Assembly: GCA_964538625.1 (NCBI GenBank)
Contig: CAZIGH010000019.1
Span: 1 to 64,000 of the forward strand
Reading direction: 5' to 3'
Length of the DNA: 64,000 nucleotides
Source of the DNA: JAEUHM01 sp964538625
GTDB taxonomy: Bacteria; Verrucomicrobiota; Verrucomicrobiia; Verrucomicrobiales; Verrucomicrobiaceae
In this document: positions 31,394-40,258 of the stretch, piece by piece
Layout of the letters: every line of letters starts with the position of its first letter
Numbering within the stretch: position 1 is the stretch's first letter
Made by a program: the position numbers and the translations under genes
Notes under the pieces: generated by a model
The model's input: the letters and a program-made list of their open reading frames with translations, nothing else
Told to the model about the DNA's origin: nothing
Databases searched by the model: none

Positions 31394-32608
31394 ATGCGCT
31401 CCTTTCTTCTCATCTACCCGCTCATGCTGCTGACCTGGATGCCCGCCGCCGCTGCTGCCGACTGGCCGCACTGGCGTGGTCCGGCGCGCAACGGCATTTC
31501 CACTGAGACTCAATGGTCCAGAGTATGGCCCAGTGAAGGCCCACCAGTTCGATGGAGAACCAAAGTGGGTACAGGATTCTCTTCCGTAGCCGTCAGCAGG
31601 GGACGCGTTTTCACCATGGGGAATGAGGGAGATGTGGACACCGTTCACGCCCTGGACGCGGAGACGGGCCGCACCGTCTGGAAGCATGCTTATGCCTGTG
31701 AACTGGACCCGCTTTACTACGAAGGCGGGCCAGGTTCCACACCCACCATAGCAGACGGAAGAGTCTTCACCTTCAGCAAGAAGGGCCACGTTTTCTGCTT
31801 GGAAGAGGACAGTGGCAAAGTCGTCTGGTCCGTGAACATTCGTGAGGAACTCAATCTGGAGCTACCAGAGTGGAGCTTCGCGGGCTCACCGCTGGTGCAT
31901 GGAGACCTCATCATCCTGAACGCAGGTTCCGCAGGCACTGCGCTCGACAAAACTACCGGCAAGATCGTCTGGCACTCTGGCACCAGCCCTGGCGGCTACG
32001 CCACACCCGTGCCGTTTACTGCAAGTGGTCAGCAAGCGGTGGCCATTTTCTCCGCGAAAGCGCTGGTGGCAGTGGATCCAGCAGATGGGCGCGAGCTTTG
32101 GCGCTTCGCGTGGGAGTCCTCCCGGGATGTGAACGCCGCAGACCCCATAGTGCATGAAGACCGCCTGTTTCTCTCTACCAGCAGCGGGTCCGTCCTGCTC
32201 AAGTTTACGGACAAGGAAGTATCCCCCGTATGGGAGAAAAAGCGGTTTTATCTGAACTACTTCAATCCCTCAGTCCTGATCGGCGGGCATCTTTATGGAC
32301 TGGACGGCACCACGCATCGCGCCACGGCACTGTCCTGCGTGGAGTGGGAAACAGGCGAACTAAAGTGGAAGGAGCCTGGCTTTGGCAGCGGAGGTTGGAT
32401 CGCGGCAGATGGGCACCTTTTGCTTTTGGACAAGGGTGAACTCGTTCTCGTAAAGGCGGCACATGAGGGCTACGAGCCGCTGGCCCGCGCTCAAGTGCTG
32501 AGCGGCAAGTGCTGGACCTCACCCGTGCTGGCGGGGGGCCTTGTGTTCTGTCGCAATGCTGCGGGCGACCTCGTGTGCGTGGACTTGCGCGTGCAGCGCG
32601 AGGGCTAG
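31394..32608 (+). CDS. Secreted PQQ-type beta-propeller protein
   Basis: A 404-residue protein from the ATG at 31394, which opens a signal peptide (MRSFLLIYPLMLLTWMPAAA). The N-terminus DWPHWRGPARNGIS is the usual start of verrucomicrobial and planctomycete PQQ-like repeat proteins. Propeller blades show the A-D-T-G-x-x-x-W pattern: LDAETGRTVWKH, LEEDSGKVVWSV, LDKTTGKIVWHS and VDPADGRELWRF. No cofactor residues or dehydrogenase catalytic motif are evident, so I call a propeller of unknown function rather than an alcohol dehydrogenase. The esterase follows 31 bases later. Confidence 0.86.
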   Translation: MRSFLLIYPLMLLTWMPAAAAADWPHWRGPARNGISTETQWSRVWPSEGPPVRWRTKVGTGFSSVAVSRGRVFTMGNEGDVDTVHALDAETGRTVWKHAYACELDPLYYEGGPGSTPTIADGRVFTFSKKGHVFCLEEDSGKVVWSVNIREELNLELPEWSFAGSPLVHGDLIILNAGSAGTALDKTTGKIVWHSGTSPGGYATPVPFTASGQQAVAIFSAKALVAVDPADGRELWRFAWESSRDVNAADPIVHEDRLFLSTSSGSVLLKFTDKEVSPVWEKKRFYLNYFNPSVLIGGHLYGLDGTTHRATALSCVEWETGELKWKEPGFGSGGWIAADGHLLLLDKGELVLVKAAHEGYEPLARAQVLSGKCWTSPVLAGGLVFCRNAAGDLVCVDLRVQREG

Positions 32609-32639
32609 ATTTGGCCCTGGCGAACGTTGAAGCCACGTC

Positions 32640-33524
32640 ATGCGTCATCTCATCACCGCACTCTTCCTTGTTGCCTTCTCCGCTCCGGGCCAGACCGCGC
32701 CGCAACCCAAGGCTGCCGACGCCGTGGACAAGATGGCACAAGGCCTGAAACCCACCCGCGTGCTGGTTTACAAGAAGGTGGGTGAACGGGATCTTTCTCT
32801 CCACGTCTTCGAGCCGCAAGGGTTCAAGGCTAGCGACCAACGGGCCTGCTTTGTGACCATTCACGGCGGCGGCTGGGTGGGCGGACTGCCGCAGCGCATG
32901 TATCCCTTCGCGGCGCACTATGCGAAGCTCGGCCTGGTAGGTGTGAGCGTGCAGTATCGACTCTATAATGCCAAAGCTGGCATCAGCGTCTTCGACTGTG
33001 TGAAAGACGTGCGTTCTGCCATGCGGTATCTCCACGCACACGCTGCGGAGCTGGGCATAGACCCAAAGAAAATCATCGTCAGTGGCGGCTCCGCAGGCGG
33101 TCACCTCGCTGCGGCCACGGCGATGTTCGATGCGGTCAATGAGGACAGCGATGACATTGGAATCAAGGTAACGCCCGCCGCACTGGTGCTCCTATTCCCT
33201 GTCATCGACACCTCACAGGACGGCTACGGACAGGTGAAGATAGGAGAGCGCTGGCGGGAGCTTTCCCCCGCGCACAACGTGCGCCCTGGCCTACCACCCA
33301 CCCTTACCTTCCACGGCACAGGGGACACCGTGACGCCCTTTGCAGGTGCAAAGATCTTCCACGAGGCCATGCTGAAAGCGGGAAACCGCAGCGAGCTGGA
33401 TGTCAATGAAGGTGGTGCTCATGGCTACCTCATGCGCACGCAAGCCCTCTTTGACGACACTCTGCGGAAGGCAGATGGGTTTCTCAACTCTCTCGGACTG
33501 CTCTCGAAACCTGCCGGAAGCTGA
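32640..33524 (+). CDS. Secreted alpha/beta-hydrolase (esterase/lipase, HSL type)
   Basis: A 294-residue enzyme with a short signal peptide (about 1-19). The oxyanion motif HGGGW is followed by the nucleophile elbow GGSAGGH with S151. The acid is D229 in GTGDTVTPF and the base H261 in GGAHGY, so a full catalytic triad is visible. This pattern fits carboxylesterases acting on small esters such as acetyl groups on polysaccharides; the substrate is not determined. It is probably co-transcribed with the propeller protein upstream. Confidence 0.9.
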   Translation: MRHLITALFLVAFSAPGQTAPQPKAADAVDKMAQGLKPTRVLVYKKVGERDLSLHVFEPQGFKASDQRACFVTIHGGGWVGGLPQRMYPFAAHYAKLGLVGVSVQYRLYNAKAGISVFDCVKDVRSAMRYLHAHAAELGIDPKKIIVSGGSAGGHLAAATAMFDAVNEDSDDIGIKVTPAALVLLFPVIDTSQDGYGQVKIGERWRELSPAHNVRPGLPPTLTFHGTGDTVTPFAGAKIFHEAMLKAGNRSELDVNEGGAHGYLMRTQALFDDTLRKADGFLNSLGLLSKPAGS

Positions 33525-33537
33525 CAGCTACCGGCAG
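33511..33537 (+). terminator. Hairpin overlapping the esterase stop codon
   Basis: CTGCCGG (33511-33517) pairs with CCGGCAG (33531-33537), and inside it AGCT-GAC-AGCT forms a second four-base stem. The stop codon lies inside the loop region. There is no T-run after it. It is a likely mRNA 3-prime end or stabiliser. The 150 bases up to the next gene hold nothing else I can support. Confidence 0.45.
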
Positions 33538-33688
33538 CGAGTGATCCAGACTTCGACTATGGATGATGAGGCGTTTTCCGCTACGCTGCACGGTCCTGAC
33601 TTCGTGGCAGGGGAGCCGGTGCCGCCCTTACAATCTGGACAGGACAGCACTCTGGAGGTCAATGTAGCGCAAGCGCAAGGCCTGACGC

Positions 33689-34729
33689 TCACAACCTCCG
33701 CAGTCCGTCCTCTGTCATCGGCGTGGGGATGGCTTCGTCTATCACGTCAATGCGGCGCAGCGTTTCCGCATCAAGTATGAGGTCGCGCGCGGCGAGGTTT
33801 TCCTCCAGTTGGGCGAGCGTGGTGGCACCGATGATGGTGCTGGCCACGAAGTCATGCTGGCGGCTCCACGCCACCGACAGGGCTGCCACGCTCACACCTA
33901 GGTCGCGAGCGATGACCTGAAGCCGCGCCGTGGTCTCAAGCGTGCGCTCGTTGACGAAGCGCCGCGCCATCCGCTTCTGCCTCTCCTGTCCCCGTACGAA
34001 GTAGTCCGTAAAACGTGCGCCGTCTGGCAGCGCTCCGCCTTGATACTTGCCGGTGAGCACACCACCGCCCAGCGGAGAATAGGGAAGAAGGCTCACCCCT
34101 TCCTTCCGGCACACTTGAGCCAGCTCGCTTTCACAGCGCCGGTTGATGAGGCTGAAGTTGTTCTGCACGGTGTCCGGCCTTGCGAGGCCGTGCTTCTCGG
34201 CTTCCCAAAGGTTTTTCATCAGGCCCCAGCTGGTTTCGTTGCTCAGACCTATGGCTCGCACCTTGCCCTGCTTCACCAGCTCTGTCAGTGCCTCCAGGAT
34301 GTCTTCCTGCCGTGCACCATGATCCGGCCAGTGGGTCTGGTAGAGGTCGATGTAATCCGTCTGTAAGCGCCGCAGGCTGTCTTCACACGCCGCATGGATC
34401 TGCCGCCGGTCCAATGCGGTGAATCCACCCCGCACAGGTGGGCGGAACCAGCCGTGACCCGGTCCGGTGACCTTAGTGGCCAGGATGATGCGCTCCCGTC
34501 TTTGTGTCTTTAGCCAGCGGCCCACTATCTCTTCTGTGATGCCAAACTTCTCAGCGCTTGGTGGGACGGGATACATTTCAGCCGTATCAAAGAAGTCGAT
34601 GCCTGCATCCACCGCCCGGTTCATGATGGCGAAGGAAGTCTTTTCATCTGCCTGTAAACCGAAGGTCATGGTGCCCATGCAGATGTCCGTCACCACGATG
34701 CCGCTGCGTCCAAGTCGTTTCCGAGTCAT
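33689..34729 (-). CDS. tas: Aldo/keto reductase, Tas-like
   Basis: A 346-residue NADPH-dependent oxidoreductase from the ATG at 34729; a longer in-frame start upstream is less natural. The TIM-barrel signatures are clear: GTMTFGLQ, FFDTAEMYPVPPSAE with catalytic Asp and Tyr, KVTGPG with the Lys region, YIDLYQTHWPDH with the active-site His, IGLSNETSWG, and STIIGATTLAQLEENL near the end. DTAEMYPVPP and SNETSWGLM closely resemble E. coli Tas. The physiological substrate is unknown. It lies tail-to-tail with the esterase. Confidence 0.9.
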   Translation of the reverse strand: MTRKRLGRSGIVVTDICMGTMTFGLQADEKTSFAIMNRAVDAGIDFFDTAEMYPVPPSAEKFGITEEIVGRWLKTQRRERIILATKVTGPGHGWFRPPVRGGFTALDRRQIHAACEDSLRRLQTDYIDLYQTHWPDHGARQEDILEALTELVKQGKVRAIGLSNETSWGLMKNLWEAEKHGLARPDTVQNNFSLINRRCESELAQVCRKEGVSLLPYSPLGGGVLTGKYQGGALPDGARFTDYFVRGQERQKRMARRFVNERTLETTARLQVIARDLGVSVAALSVAWSRQHDFVASTIIGATTLAQLEENLAARDLILDAETLRRIDVIDEAIPTPMTEDGLRRL

Positions 34730-34801
34730 GGCAGATGAAAGATGAGGTAGGATGCAAGCGCAAGGAGGCGTGGCCCGGGATTCTGCAGATCCTTCGGCCA
34801 C

Positions 34802-37144
34802 TCACTCACGCGTCACGGTCTCGTCCAGGTTGAGCAGCGCACGGGCGGCGCTCAGGGTGTCGAGCTTCTTCAGGACGGCAAGTTCCTCCAGCTTTGGCTG
34901 GCGCGAGGTGCAGCGGCGGAATGCGGTCTCCAGACCGTCCTTTTGAATGATTTTTTCCAATGCAGTGGCGAACTCAAAGAAACCCGCGTCGTTCAGCAGC
35001 GTGAGGGCTTGCAGCGGGGTATTGCTGCGGAGACGGCGGGTGCAGGTGCTGAAGCCCTCTGGTGCGTCGAACACCGTCAGTGATGGCGGCGGTGATGCGC
35101 GGTACACGAAGGTGTAGAGTGCGCGGCGGTAACGATCCTCTCCCCTGCTCTCGGCCCATACGCGCTTCACCTGGCCCTGTCCCATCACGCCAGGAGGAAT
35201 GGGCGGATAGACGGGCGGGCCGCCAATCTTTGCAGAGAGCAGTCCGCTTGCCGTGAGGCCGACATCCCGAACGATCTCTGCATCCAGTCGCAATCTGGAC
35301 TGCCTGGCGAGCAGGAGATTGTTCGGATCCTTCTCACGTAGATCCGCGCGATTGGCGGAGCTCTGGCGGTAGGTGTACGAGCTGACGATGAGACGATGCA
35401 GGTGGCGCAGATCCCACCCTTTCTCCATGAACTCCACCGCCAGCCAATCCAGGAGTTCCGGATGACTGGGCAATGTGCCCTGAAGTCCGAAGTCATTCTC
35501 CGTCTCCACGAGGCCACGGCCGAAGTACTGCTGCCAGACGCGGTTAACAATGACGCGGGCAGTGAGTGGGTTGTCCTTTGCCACAAGCCACTTGGCCAGG
35601 TCGAGGCGGTTGGGTAGGCGGTCTTTTGGTGCGCTGAAGGCGTGCAGTACGCTCGGGGTGCCCGGCGTCACTTCTTCCGCTGGGCGAGTGAAATCACCAT
35701 TGATGAACACGGTGGTTTTGCGCGGAGCCGACAGCTCTCTCATGACGAGTGTGGTCACACCTTCGTTGAGGATGGTATTCAGCTCACGGTGGCGGTCATT
35801 GAGTTCACGGAAGGGTCCCACACCGCCTACACCGGCGGCAAAGAGCGTCTGCTTTTGCTCGATGGTGCGCTTTTCTTTTGGCACTTTGAGGATGCGGGTG
35901 ATGCTGGCGTTGAGGCTTTTTTGCACGGCGGGCGTGAGCTTTTTCTCCCACTCGTCGAGGTCGTGTTCATGTTCACGCAGGTAGGCCTTGAGCTTCGCAT
36001 CCACTTCCCTGAACTCGGCGGTCAGTGCGGTCACGTCCACGTTCTCATCAAACACTTTCAGCGTGGGCTCCTCCTGGTTATTGAAGAAGGCGAACATGCG
36101 GTAGTACTCACGCTGCTCGATGGGGTCAAACTTGTGGTCATGACACTGTGCACAGCCGATCGTAAGACCTAGCCACACGGTGCCGGTGGTCGCCACGCGG
36201 TCGAAGACGCTGTCGATACGGAACTGCTCTTTGTCGATGCCGCCTTCCTGATTGATTTGCGTATTGCGGTGAAATCCGGTGGCGATCTTCTGTGCCTCGC
36301 TCGCATTTGGTAAAAGATCACCGGCGAGCTGCTCGATGGTGAACTGATCGAAGGGCATGTTGGCATTGAGCGCGCTGATGACCCAGTCTCTAAACTTCCA
36401 GATCTGCCGCGGCGCATCGATGGAGTAGCCATTGCTGTCGGCGTAGCGTGCTTGATCCAGCCACCAGCGCCCCCAGCGTTCGCCGTGGTGGGGACTTTTC
36501 AGCAAGCGCTCCACGAGTGCCGACCAGGCTGCGCCCGCATCGTGGGCATAAGCTTGCACAAAGGTATCTACCTCAGCCGGCGAGGGCGGGATGCCGGTGA
36601 GATCCAGCGCCACCCGGCGAATCAGTGTCTCAGGATTTGCAAGTGGTGAGGGTGCTAGCTTCTCCTCAAGCAACCGCGCCTGAATGAAGGCGTCAATAGG
36701 GTGTGAGATGCCCGCCTTGGAGGGCACCACAGGGCGTTTGGGCGGCGTGAATGCCCAGTGCTTCTCATAGTGGGCACCCTGTTCTATCCACGCCTTGATC
36801 AAGGCCCGCTGCTGCGGAGAAAGCGGCGGCTTATGGGACTTGGGCGGTGGCATCACCTCATCCGGATCCTCACTGATGATGCGAAGCCACGCTTCAGACT
36901 TCAACACGTCACCTGGGACGATGGCTCGCGCTCCGTCTCGATCTTCGGTAGCCCCTTCATGGGTGTCGAGCCTCAGTTTGGCAGACCGGTGTTTGGGGTC
37001 AAATCCATGGCAGGCGTAGCAGTTCTCCGAGAGGATGGGCCTGATGTCACGATTGAACTGGATCTTTGTCGGCAGGGCTGTGTCTGCCGCAGGGAGTCCT
37101 GCGGCAGCAATCAGCATGAAACAACCAGCGGCAGCCTTCATCAT
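34802..37144 (-). CDS. Planctomycete-type cytochrome C / DUF1549 / DUF1553 protein
   Basis: A 780-residue exported protein: signal peptide (about 1-20), then a PSCyt1 cytochrome-like domain with CYACH at 42-46 (RPILSENCYACHG, then AKLRLD and MPPP). The DUF1549 domain (about 145-350) has RRVALDLTGIPP and CAQCHDHKFDP. The DUF1553 domain (about 510-760) starts at LAKWLVAKDNPLTARVIVNR. It differs from the protein at 22237 in having the extra N-terminal heme domain. No DUF1501 partner is adjacent. It lies 59 bases downstream of the di-heme peroxidase on the same strand, perhaps in one operon. Confidence 0.88.
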   Translation of the reverse strand: MMKAAAGCFMLIAAAGLPAADTALPTKIQFNRDIRPILSENCYACHGFDPKHRSAKLRLDTHEGATEDRDGARAIVPGDVLKSEAWLRIISEDPDEVMPPPKSHKPPLSPQQRALIKAWIEQGAHYEKHWAFTPPKRPVVPSKAGISHPIDAFIQARLLEEKLAPSPLANPETLIRRVALDLTGIPPSPAEVDTFVQAYAHDAGAAWSALVERLLKSPHHGERWGRWWLDQARYADSNGYSIDAPRQIWKFRDWVISALNANMPFDQFTIEQLAGDLLPNASEAQKIATGFHRNTQINQEGGIDKEQFRIDSVFDRVATTGTVWLGLTIGCAQCHDHKFDPIEQREYYRMFAFFNNQEEPTLKVFDENVDVTALTAEFREVDAKLKAYLREHEHDLDEWEKKLTPAVQKSLNASITRILKVPKEKRTIEQKQTLFAAGVGGVGPFRELNDRHRELNTILNEGVTTLVMRELSAPRKTTVFINGDFTRPAEEVTPGTPSVLHAFSAPKDRLPNRLDLAKWLVAKDNPLTARVIVNRVWQQYFGRGLVETENDFGLQGTLPSHPELLDWLAVEFMEKGWDLRHLHRLIVSSYTYRQSSANRADLREKDPNNLLLARQSRLRLDAEIVRDVGLTASGLLSAKIGGPPVYPPIPPGVMGQGQVKRVWAESRGEDRYRRALYTFVYRASPPPSLTVFDAPEGFSTCTRRLRSNTPLQALTLLNDAGFFEFATALEKIIQKDGLETAFRRCTSRQPKLEELAVLKKLDTLSAARALLNLDETVTRE

Positions 37145-37163
37145 AAGCGGTGCCTATACGCCA

Positions 37164-37180
37164 CAGACTGCTGTAGTCTG
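37164..37180. repeat. Short palindromic hairpin between peroxidase and cytochrome genes
   Basis: CAGACT (37164-37169) and AGTCTG (37175-37180) form a six-base stem with a five-base loop in the 59-base gap. It could be an intercistronic stabiliser or an isolated REP-like unit. No T-run follows on either strand. Confidence 0.35.
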
Positions 37181-37203
37181 GCGGGAAATGATGGGCTGGC
37201 CGG

Positions 37204-38232
37204 TCAGCTGGGGTCCGGCTTGGGTGTGTTCGGTCCGCTGGGAGGAAGGACCGGCTTCTTGATGTAGTCCATGGGCAGCTCTCCCTTCAGCGCCTTGAGG
37301 AAGGCGACGATAGAGTTGCACTCTTCATCGGTGATCACTTTGCCCACCTGATGCTCTGCCATCATTTTCACCATGGTGGGGAGGTCGGCGATGGAGCCAT
37401 CGTGGAAGTAGGGTCCGGTCTCACTGATGTTGCGCAGGCTTGGCACTTTGAAGAAGTATTTGTCCTGCTCGTTCTTTGTGGCCTCATAACGTCCGAGGTC
37501 TTTGAGTGCGGGCCAGGGCTTCACCAGCCCCACTTTCTGATACATGTGACCTCCTACGCCCACCATGTTGTGGCAGCTTGCGCAGCCTGCGGTGGCAAAG
37601 GTTTCAAAGCCTTTCTTTTCCTCGGGGGTGAGAGCGGACTTGTCACCTTTAAGGAATGCATCCCAACGGGAGGGCGTGAGCAAGCGCCGCTCGAAGGCAC
37701 CTATGGCTTTGCCAAAGTTGTCATAGGTAATGGGGTCCTTTTCACCCGGAAAGGCTTTCTGAAACGCCTCCACGTAGCCGGGAATGGACTCGATGACCTT
37801 TTCCACATACTCTTTGGCTGGCATGGCCATCTCGATGGGATTCAACGGCGGCCCTTTGGCCTGCTCTTCCACGTTGGGTGCCCGTCCATCCCAAAACTGG
37901 GCGATGTGCAGCGCTGCATTGTAAACCGTGGGTGCGCTCCGTCCGCCCTTCTGGCCTTTGTGGCCGGTGGAGACGGGTGCGTTGTCAGTGCCATACTTCG
38001 CCACATCATGGCAGCTGTTGCATGAGACGTCGTGGTTCTTGGAAAAGCGGGTGTCGAAATACAACATCCGCCCCAGGTCGATGCGTTCCTGGGTCAGTTC
38101 ATTGTCAGGGGAAGGCACCTCTGCGGGGAGGGGTTGAAACAGGGAGAGAAAGGAATCCGCCACTCCGGTAGCGTGGGCAGCTGCGGATGAGAGCACGGCG
38201 GCTCCAACGACGAGGGTTAGAGTTTTGAACAT
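37204..38232 (-). CDS. Di-heme cytochrome c peroxidase (CcpA/MauG family)
   Basis: A 342-residue periplasmic enzyme with a signal peptide (about 1-21) and two heme sites: CNSCH at 71-75 (RFSKNHDVSCNSCH) and CASCH at 217-221 (GFETFATAGCASCH). Typical motifs GRSAPTVYNAA, FWDGRAPNVEEQA, FKVPSLRNISETGPYFHDGS and LPTMV are present. It reduces hydrogen peroxide with electrons from a small cytochrome or may oxidise another substrate, as MauG relatives do. The tail is Pro-rich. Confidence 0.92.
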   Translation of the reverse strand: MFKTLTLVVGAAVLSSAAAHATGVADSFLSLFQPLPAEVPSPDNELTQERIDLGRMLYFDTRFSKNHDVSCNSCHDVAKYGTDNAPVSTGHKGQKGGRSAPTVYNAALHIAQFWDGRAPNVEEQAKGPPLNPIEMAMPAKEYVEKVIESIPGYVEAFQKAFPGEKDPITYDNFGKAIGAFERRLLTPSRWDAFLKGDKSALTPEEKKGFETFATAGCASCHNMVGVGGHMYQKVGLVKPWPALKDLGRYEATKNEQDKYFFKVPSLRNISETGPYFHDGSIADLPTMVKMMAEHQVGKVITDEECNSIVAFLKALKGELPMDYIKKPVLPPSGPNTPKPDPS

Positions 38233-38398
38233 GGATGGTGGGGGTAGGCTGTGGGAGTCGCCTGAGGCATGTATCGCTCACGGCGCGGCACCTTGCTTCC
38301 CGGGGTTTGGGATTCTCTGTGCGCCCGTTGACGTCGTGCGGTTTCCCATTGCACATTTTCTGGTGCGAGGCCGCCATCTGCCAGCGTTTTCGTTCCCC

Positions 38399-39736
38399 AT
38401 GCTTTCTCGTGCTTTCGCTTTTGGTTTCTTTTTCGCAGCGCTGACAGCGGCAGCTGGACCCAACTTTCTCATCATTCTGAGCGACGACCACGGCTACGGT
38501 GATGTGTCCACCTACGAGGAGAAGTCCGAGGTGAGAACGCCGAACATCGACCGTATCGGCAAGGAAGGCATCAGCTTTACCGCCATGCGGGCCAACTGCA
38601 CGGTGTGTTCTCCCTCCCGTGCCGCCTTGCTCACTGGGCGCTATGCGGACCGCGTGGGTGTGCCGGGCGTCATCCGCACCCAGCCCGAGAACTCTTGGGG
38701 CTGGTTCGCGCCCGGTGTGCCCACTTTGGCGGATGAACTCAAAAAGGCTGCGTATCACACGGCCATCATCGGGAAGTGGCACCTGGGGCTGGAGTCGCCC
38801 AATACACCGAACGAGCGCGGATTTGACTTCTTCAAAGGTTTCCTGGGTGACATGATGGACAGCTTCACCACCCACCTGCGGCACGGGAACAACTACATGC
38901 GGCTGAACGGGGAGGTAATCCAACCCACGGGCCATGCCACCGAGTTGTTCAGTGACTGGGCCATCGACTACCTTAGAGAGCGCAAGCAGGCAGGACAGCC
39001 ATTCTTCCTCTACCTCGCCTACAACGCCCCGCACTTCCCGATAGAACCGCCAGAGGAGTGGGTGGCCAAAGTGAAAGCCCGCATTCCAGCTCTCGGAGAG
39101 GAGCGCGCGAAAAACGTGGCCTTCGTCGAGCACATGGATCACCACATTGGCCGCGTGCTAGAGGCCCTGGAGGAGCTGAGCCTGGCTGATGACACGCTGC
39201 TTGTTTATTCCTCCGACAACGGCGGTTCCCTGCCCCATGCCCAAAGCAACGCCCCGTGGCGGGGTGGAAAGCAAGATCACTACGACGGAGGCCTGCGTGT
39301 CCCGTTCGCGCTACGCTGGCCCTCGCGTGTCAAAGCCGGGCAGACCAGCTCCTATGAAGGCCTGCTCTTCGATCTGTTCCCCACCTTTCTCGAACTTGCG
39401 GGTGCCACTCCATCTTCTGAACTCGATGCCGTCAGCCTGGTGCCGATTCTGAATGGCTCTCAAATGCCCGCAGGGCGCACTCTGTATTTCGTTCGGCGCG
39501 AAGGGGGGCCGCAGTACGGGGGGAAGAGTTACGAAGCCGTCATCCGAGATGGCTGGAAGCTGATGCAGAATGATCCCTTCAGCCCGCTGGAACTTTACCG
39601 CCTCACCGAGGATCCGTATGAAACCACTGACGTGTCAAAAAAGGCGCCAAAGGTCTTTCGGGAGCTTTCGGACGCCATGAGACGGCAGATTCAAATCGGA
39701 GGCAGCACAGCCTGGCAGCAAGCGCCGAAAAAATGA
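38399..39736 (+). CDS. Secreted sulfatase (type I, formylglycine-dependent)
   Basis: A 445-residue exported enzyme from the ATG at 38399, which opens a signal peptide (about 1-19). Metal-binding Asp residues are in IILSDDHGYGD. The formylglycine site is C70 in CSPSRAALLTGR, the C-x-P-x-R consensus. Other conserved parts are GKWHLG, PFFLYLAYNAPHFP, YSSDNGG and RVPFALRWP. It hydrolyses sulfate esters, probably from sulfated polysaccharides. The activating enzyme is not in the window. It diverges from the peroxidase gene. Confidence 0.93.
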   Translation: MLSRAFAFGFFFAALTAAAGPNFLIILSDDHGYGDVSTYEEKSEVRTPNIDRIGKEGISFTAMRANCTVCSPSRAALLTGRYADRVGVPGVIRTQPENSWGWFAPGVPTLADELKKAAYHTAIIGKWHLGLESPNTPNERGFDFFKGFLGDMMDSFTTHLRHGNNYMRLNGEVIQPTGHATELFSDWAIDYLRERKQAGQPFFLYLAYNAPHFPIEPPEEWVAKVKARIPALGEERAKNVAFVEHMDHHIGRVLEALEELSLADDTLLVYSSDNGGSLPHAQSNAPWRGGKQDHYDGGLRVPFALRWPSRVKAGQTSSYEGLLFDLFPTFLELAGATPSSELDAVSLVPILNGSQMPAGRTLYFVRREGGPQYGGKSYEAVIRDGWKLMQNDPFSPLELYRLTEDPYETTDVSKKAPKVFRELSDAMRRQIQIGGSTAWQQAPKK

Positions 39737-39815
39737 ACCAGGGGGAGGCGGCGCACGGACGCGCGGTAGGTTTCGTTGACATAACAGGTTCTCTCCCTGA
39801 ATTCCCCCACTCGCC

Positions 39816-40184
39816 ATGAGCAAATACATCGACGGCTTTCTCATCCCCGTTCCCAAAGCCAACCTCCACGCCTACCGCGAAGTGGCACAGAAGGCCTGTG
39901 CGATCTGGATGGAATACGGAGCGCTGGATTACATGGAGTATGTCGGCGACGACATGGACGCCAAGGGAACGGTCTCCTTTCCTCAACTTGCAGGCTGTAA
40001 AGAAGGTGAGGTGCCGCTGTTTTCCTACATCGTTTACAGGTCCCGCGAGCACCGCGATGAAGTGAACGCGAAGGTCATGGCGGATCCCCGAATGGCGGAG
40101 CAGAGCGGCGAGGGCGTCTTCGACTGGAAGCGAATGGCCAGCGGTGGTTTCAAAAGCATCGTGGAGCCCGCAGGGGTTGGATGA
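39816..40184 (+). CDS. DUF1428 family protein (YbaA-like)
   Basis: A 122-residue cytoplasmic protein with the DUF1428 start YIDGFLIPVPKANLHAYREVA, then WMEYGALDYMEYVGDD, a middle FSYIVYRSREHRDEVNAKVMADPRM and a C-terminal FDWKRMASGGFKSIVE. The fold is a dimeric ferredoxin-like alpha/beta barrel. Function unknown; no operon partner. Confidence 0.9.
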   Translation: MSKYIDGFLIPVPKANLHAYREVAQKACAIWMEYGALDYMEYVGDDMDAKGTVSFPQLAGCKEGEVPLFSYIVYRSREHRDEVNAKVMADPRMAEQSGEGVFDWKRMASGGFKSIVEPAGVG

Positions 40185-40244
40185 TACGGAAAATATAAAA
40201 ATCCTGATAACTCACTGGTCTTTCGGGCTTCCAGCGGTATGTTT

Positions 40245-40258
40245 GAGGGCTGTTTTTG
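40245..40258 (+). promoter_or_regulatory. Ribosome binding site deciding a TTG start
   Basis: GAGGG at 40245-40249 lies six bases before TTG at 40256-40258, the first codon I choose for the flippase gene. An in-frame GTG at 40268 is the alternative but is too far from this site. Strong Shine-Dalgarno sequences are rare in this window, so this one is informative. Confidence 0.55.

Noticed and set aside
33559..33688. Possible gene fragment between the esterase and the Tas-like gene
   Set aside because: A short open stretch starting MDDEAFSATL has no recognised homology and runs into the antisense of the reductase gene.
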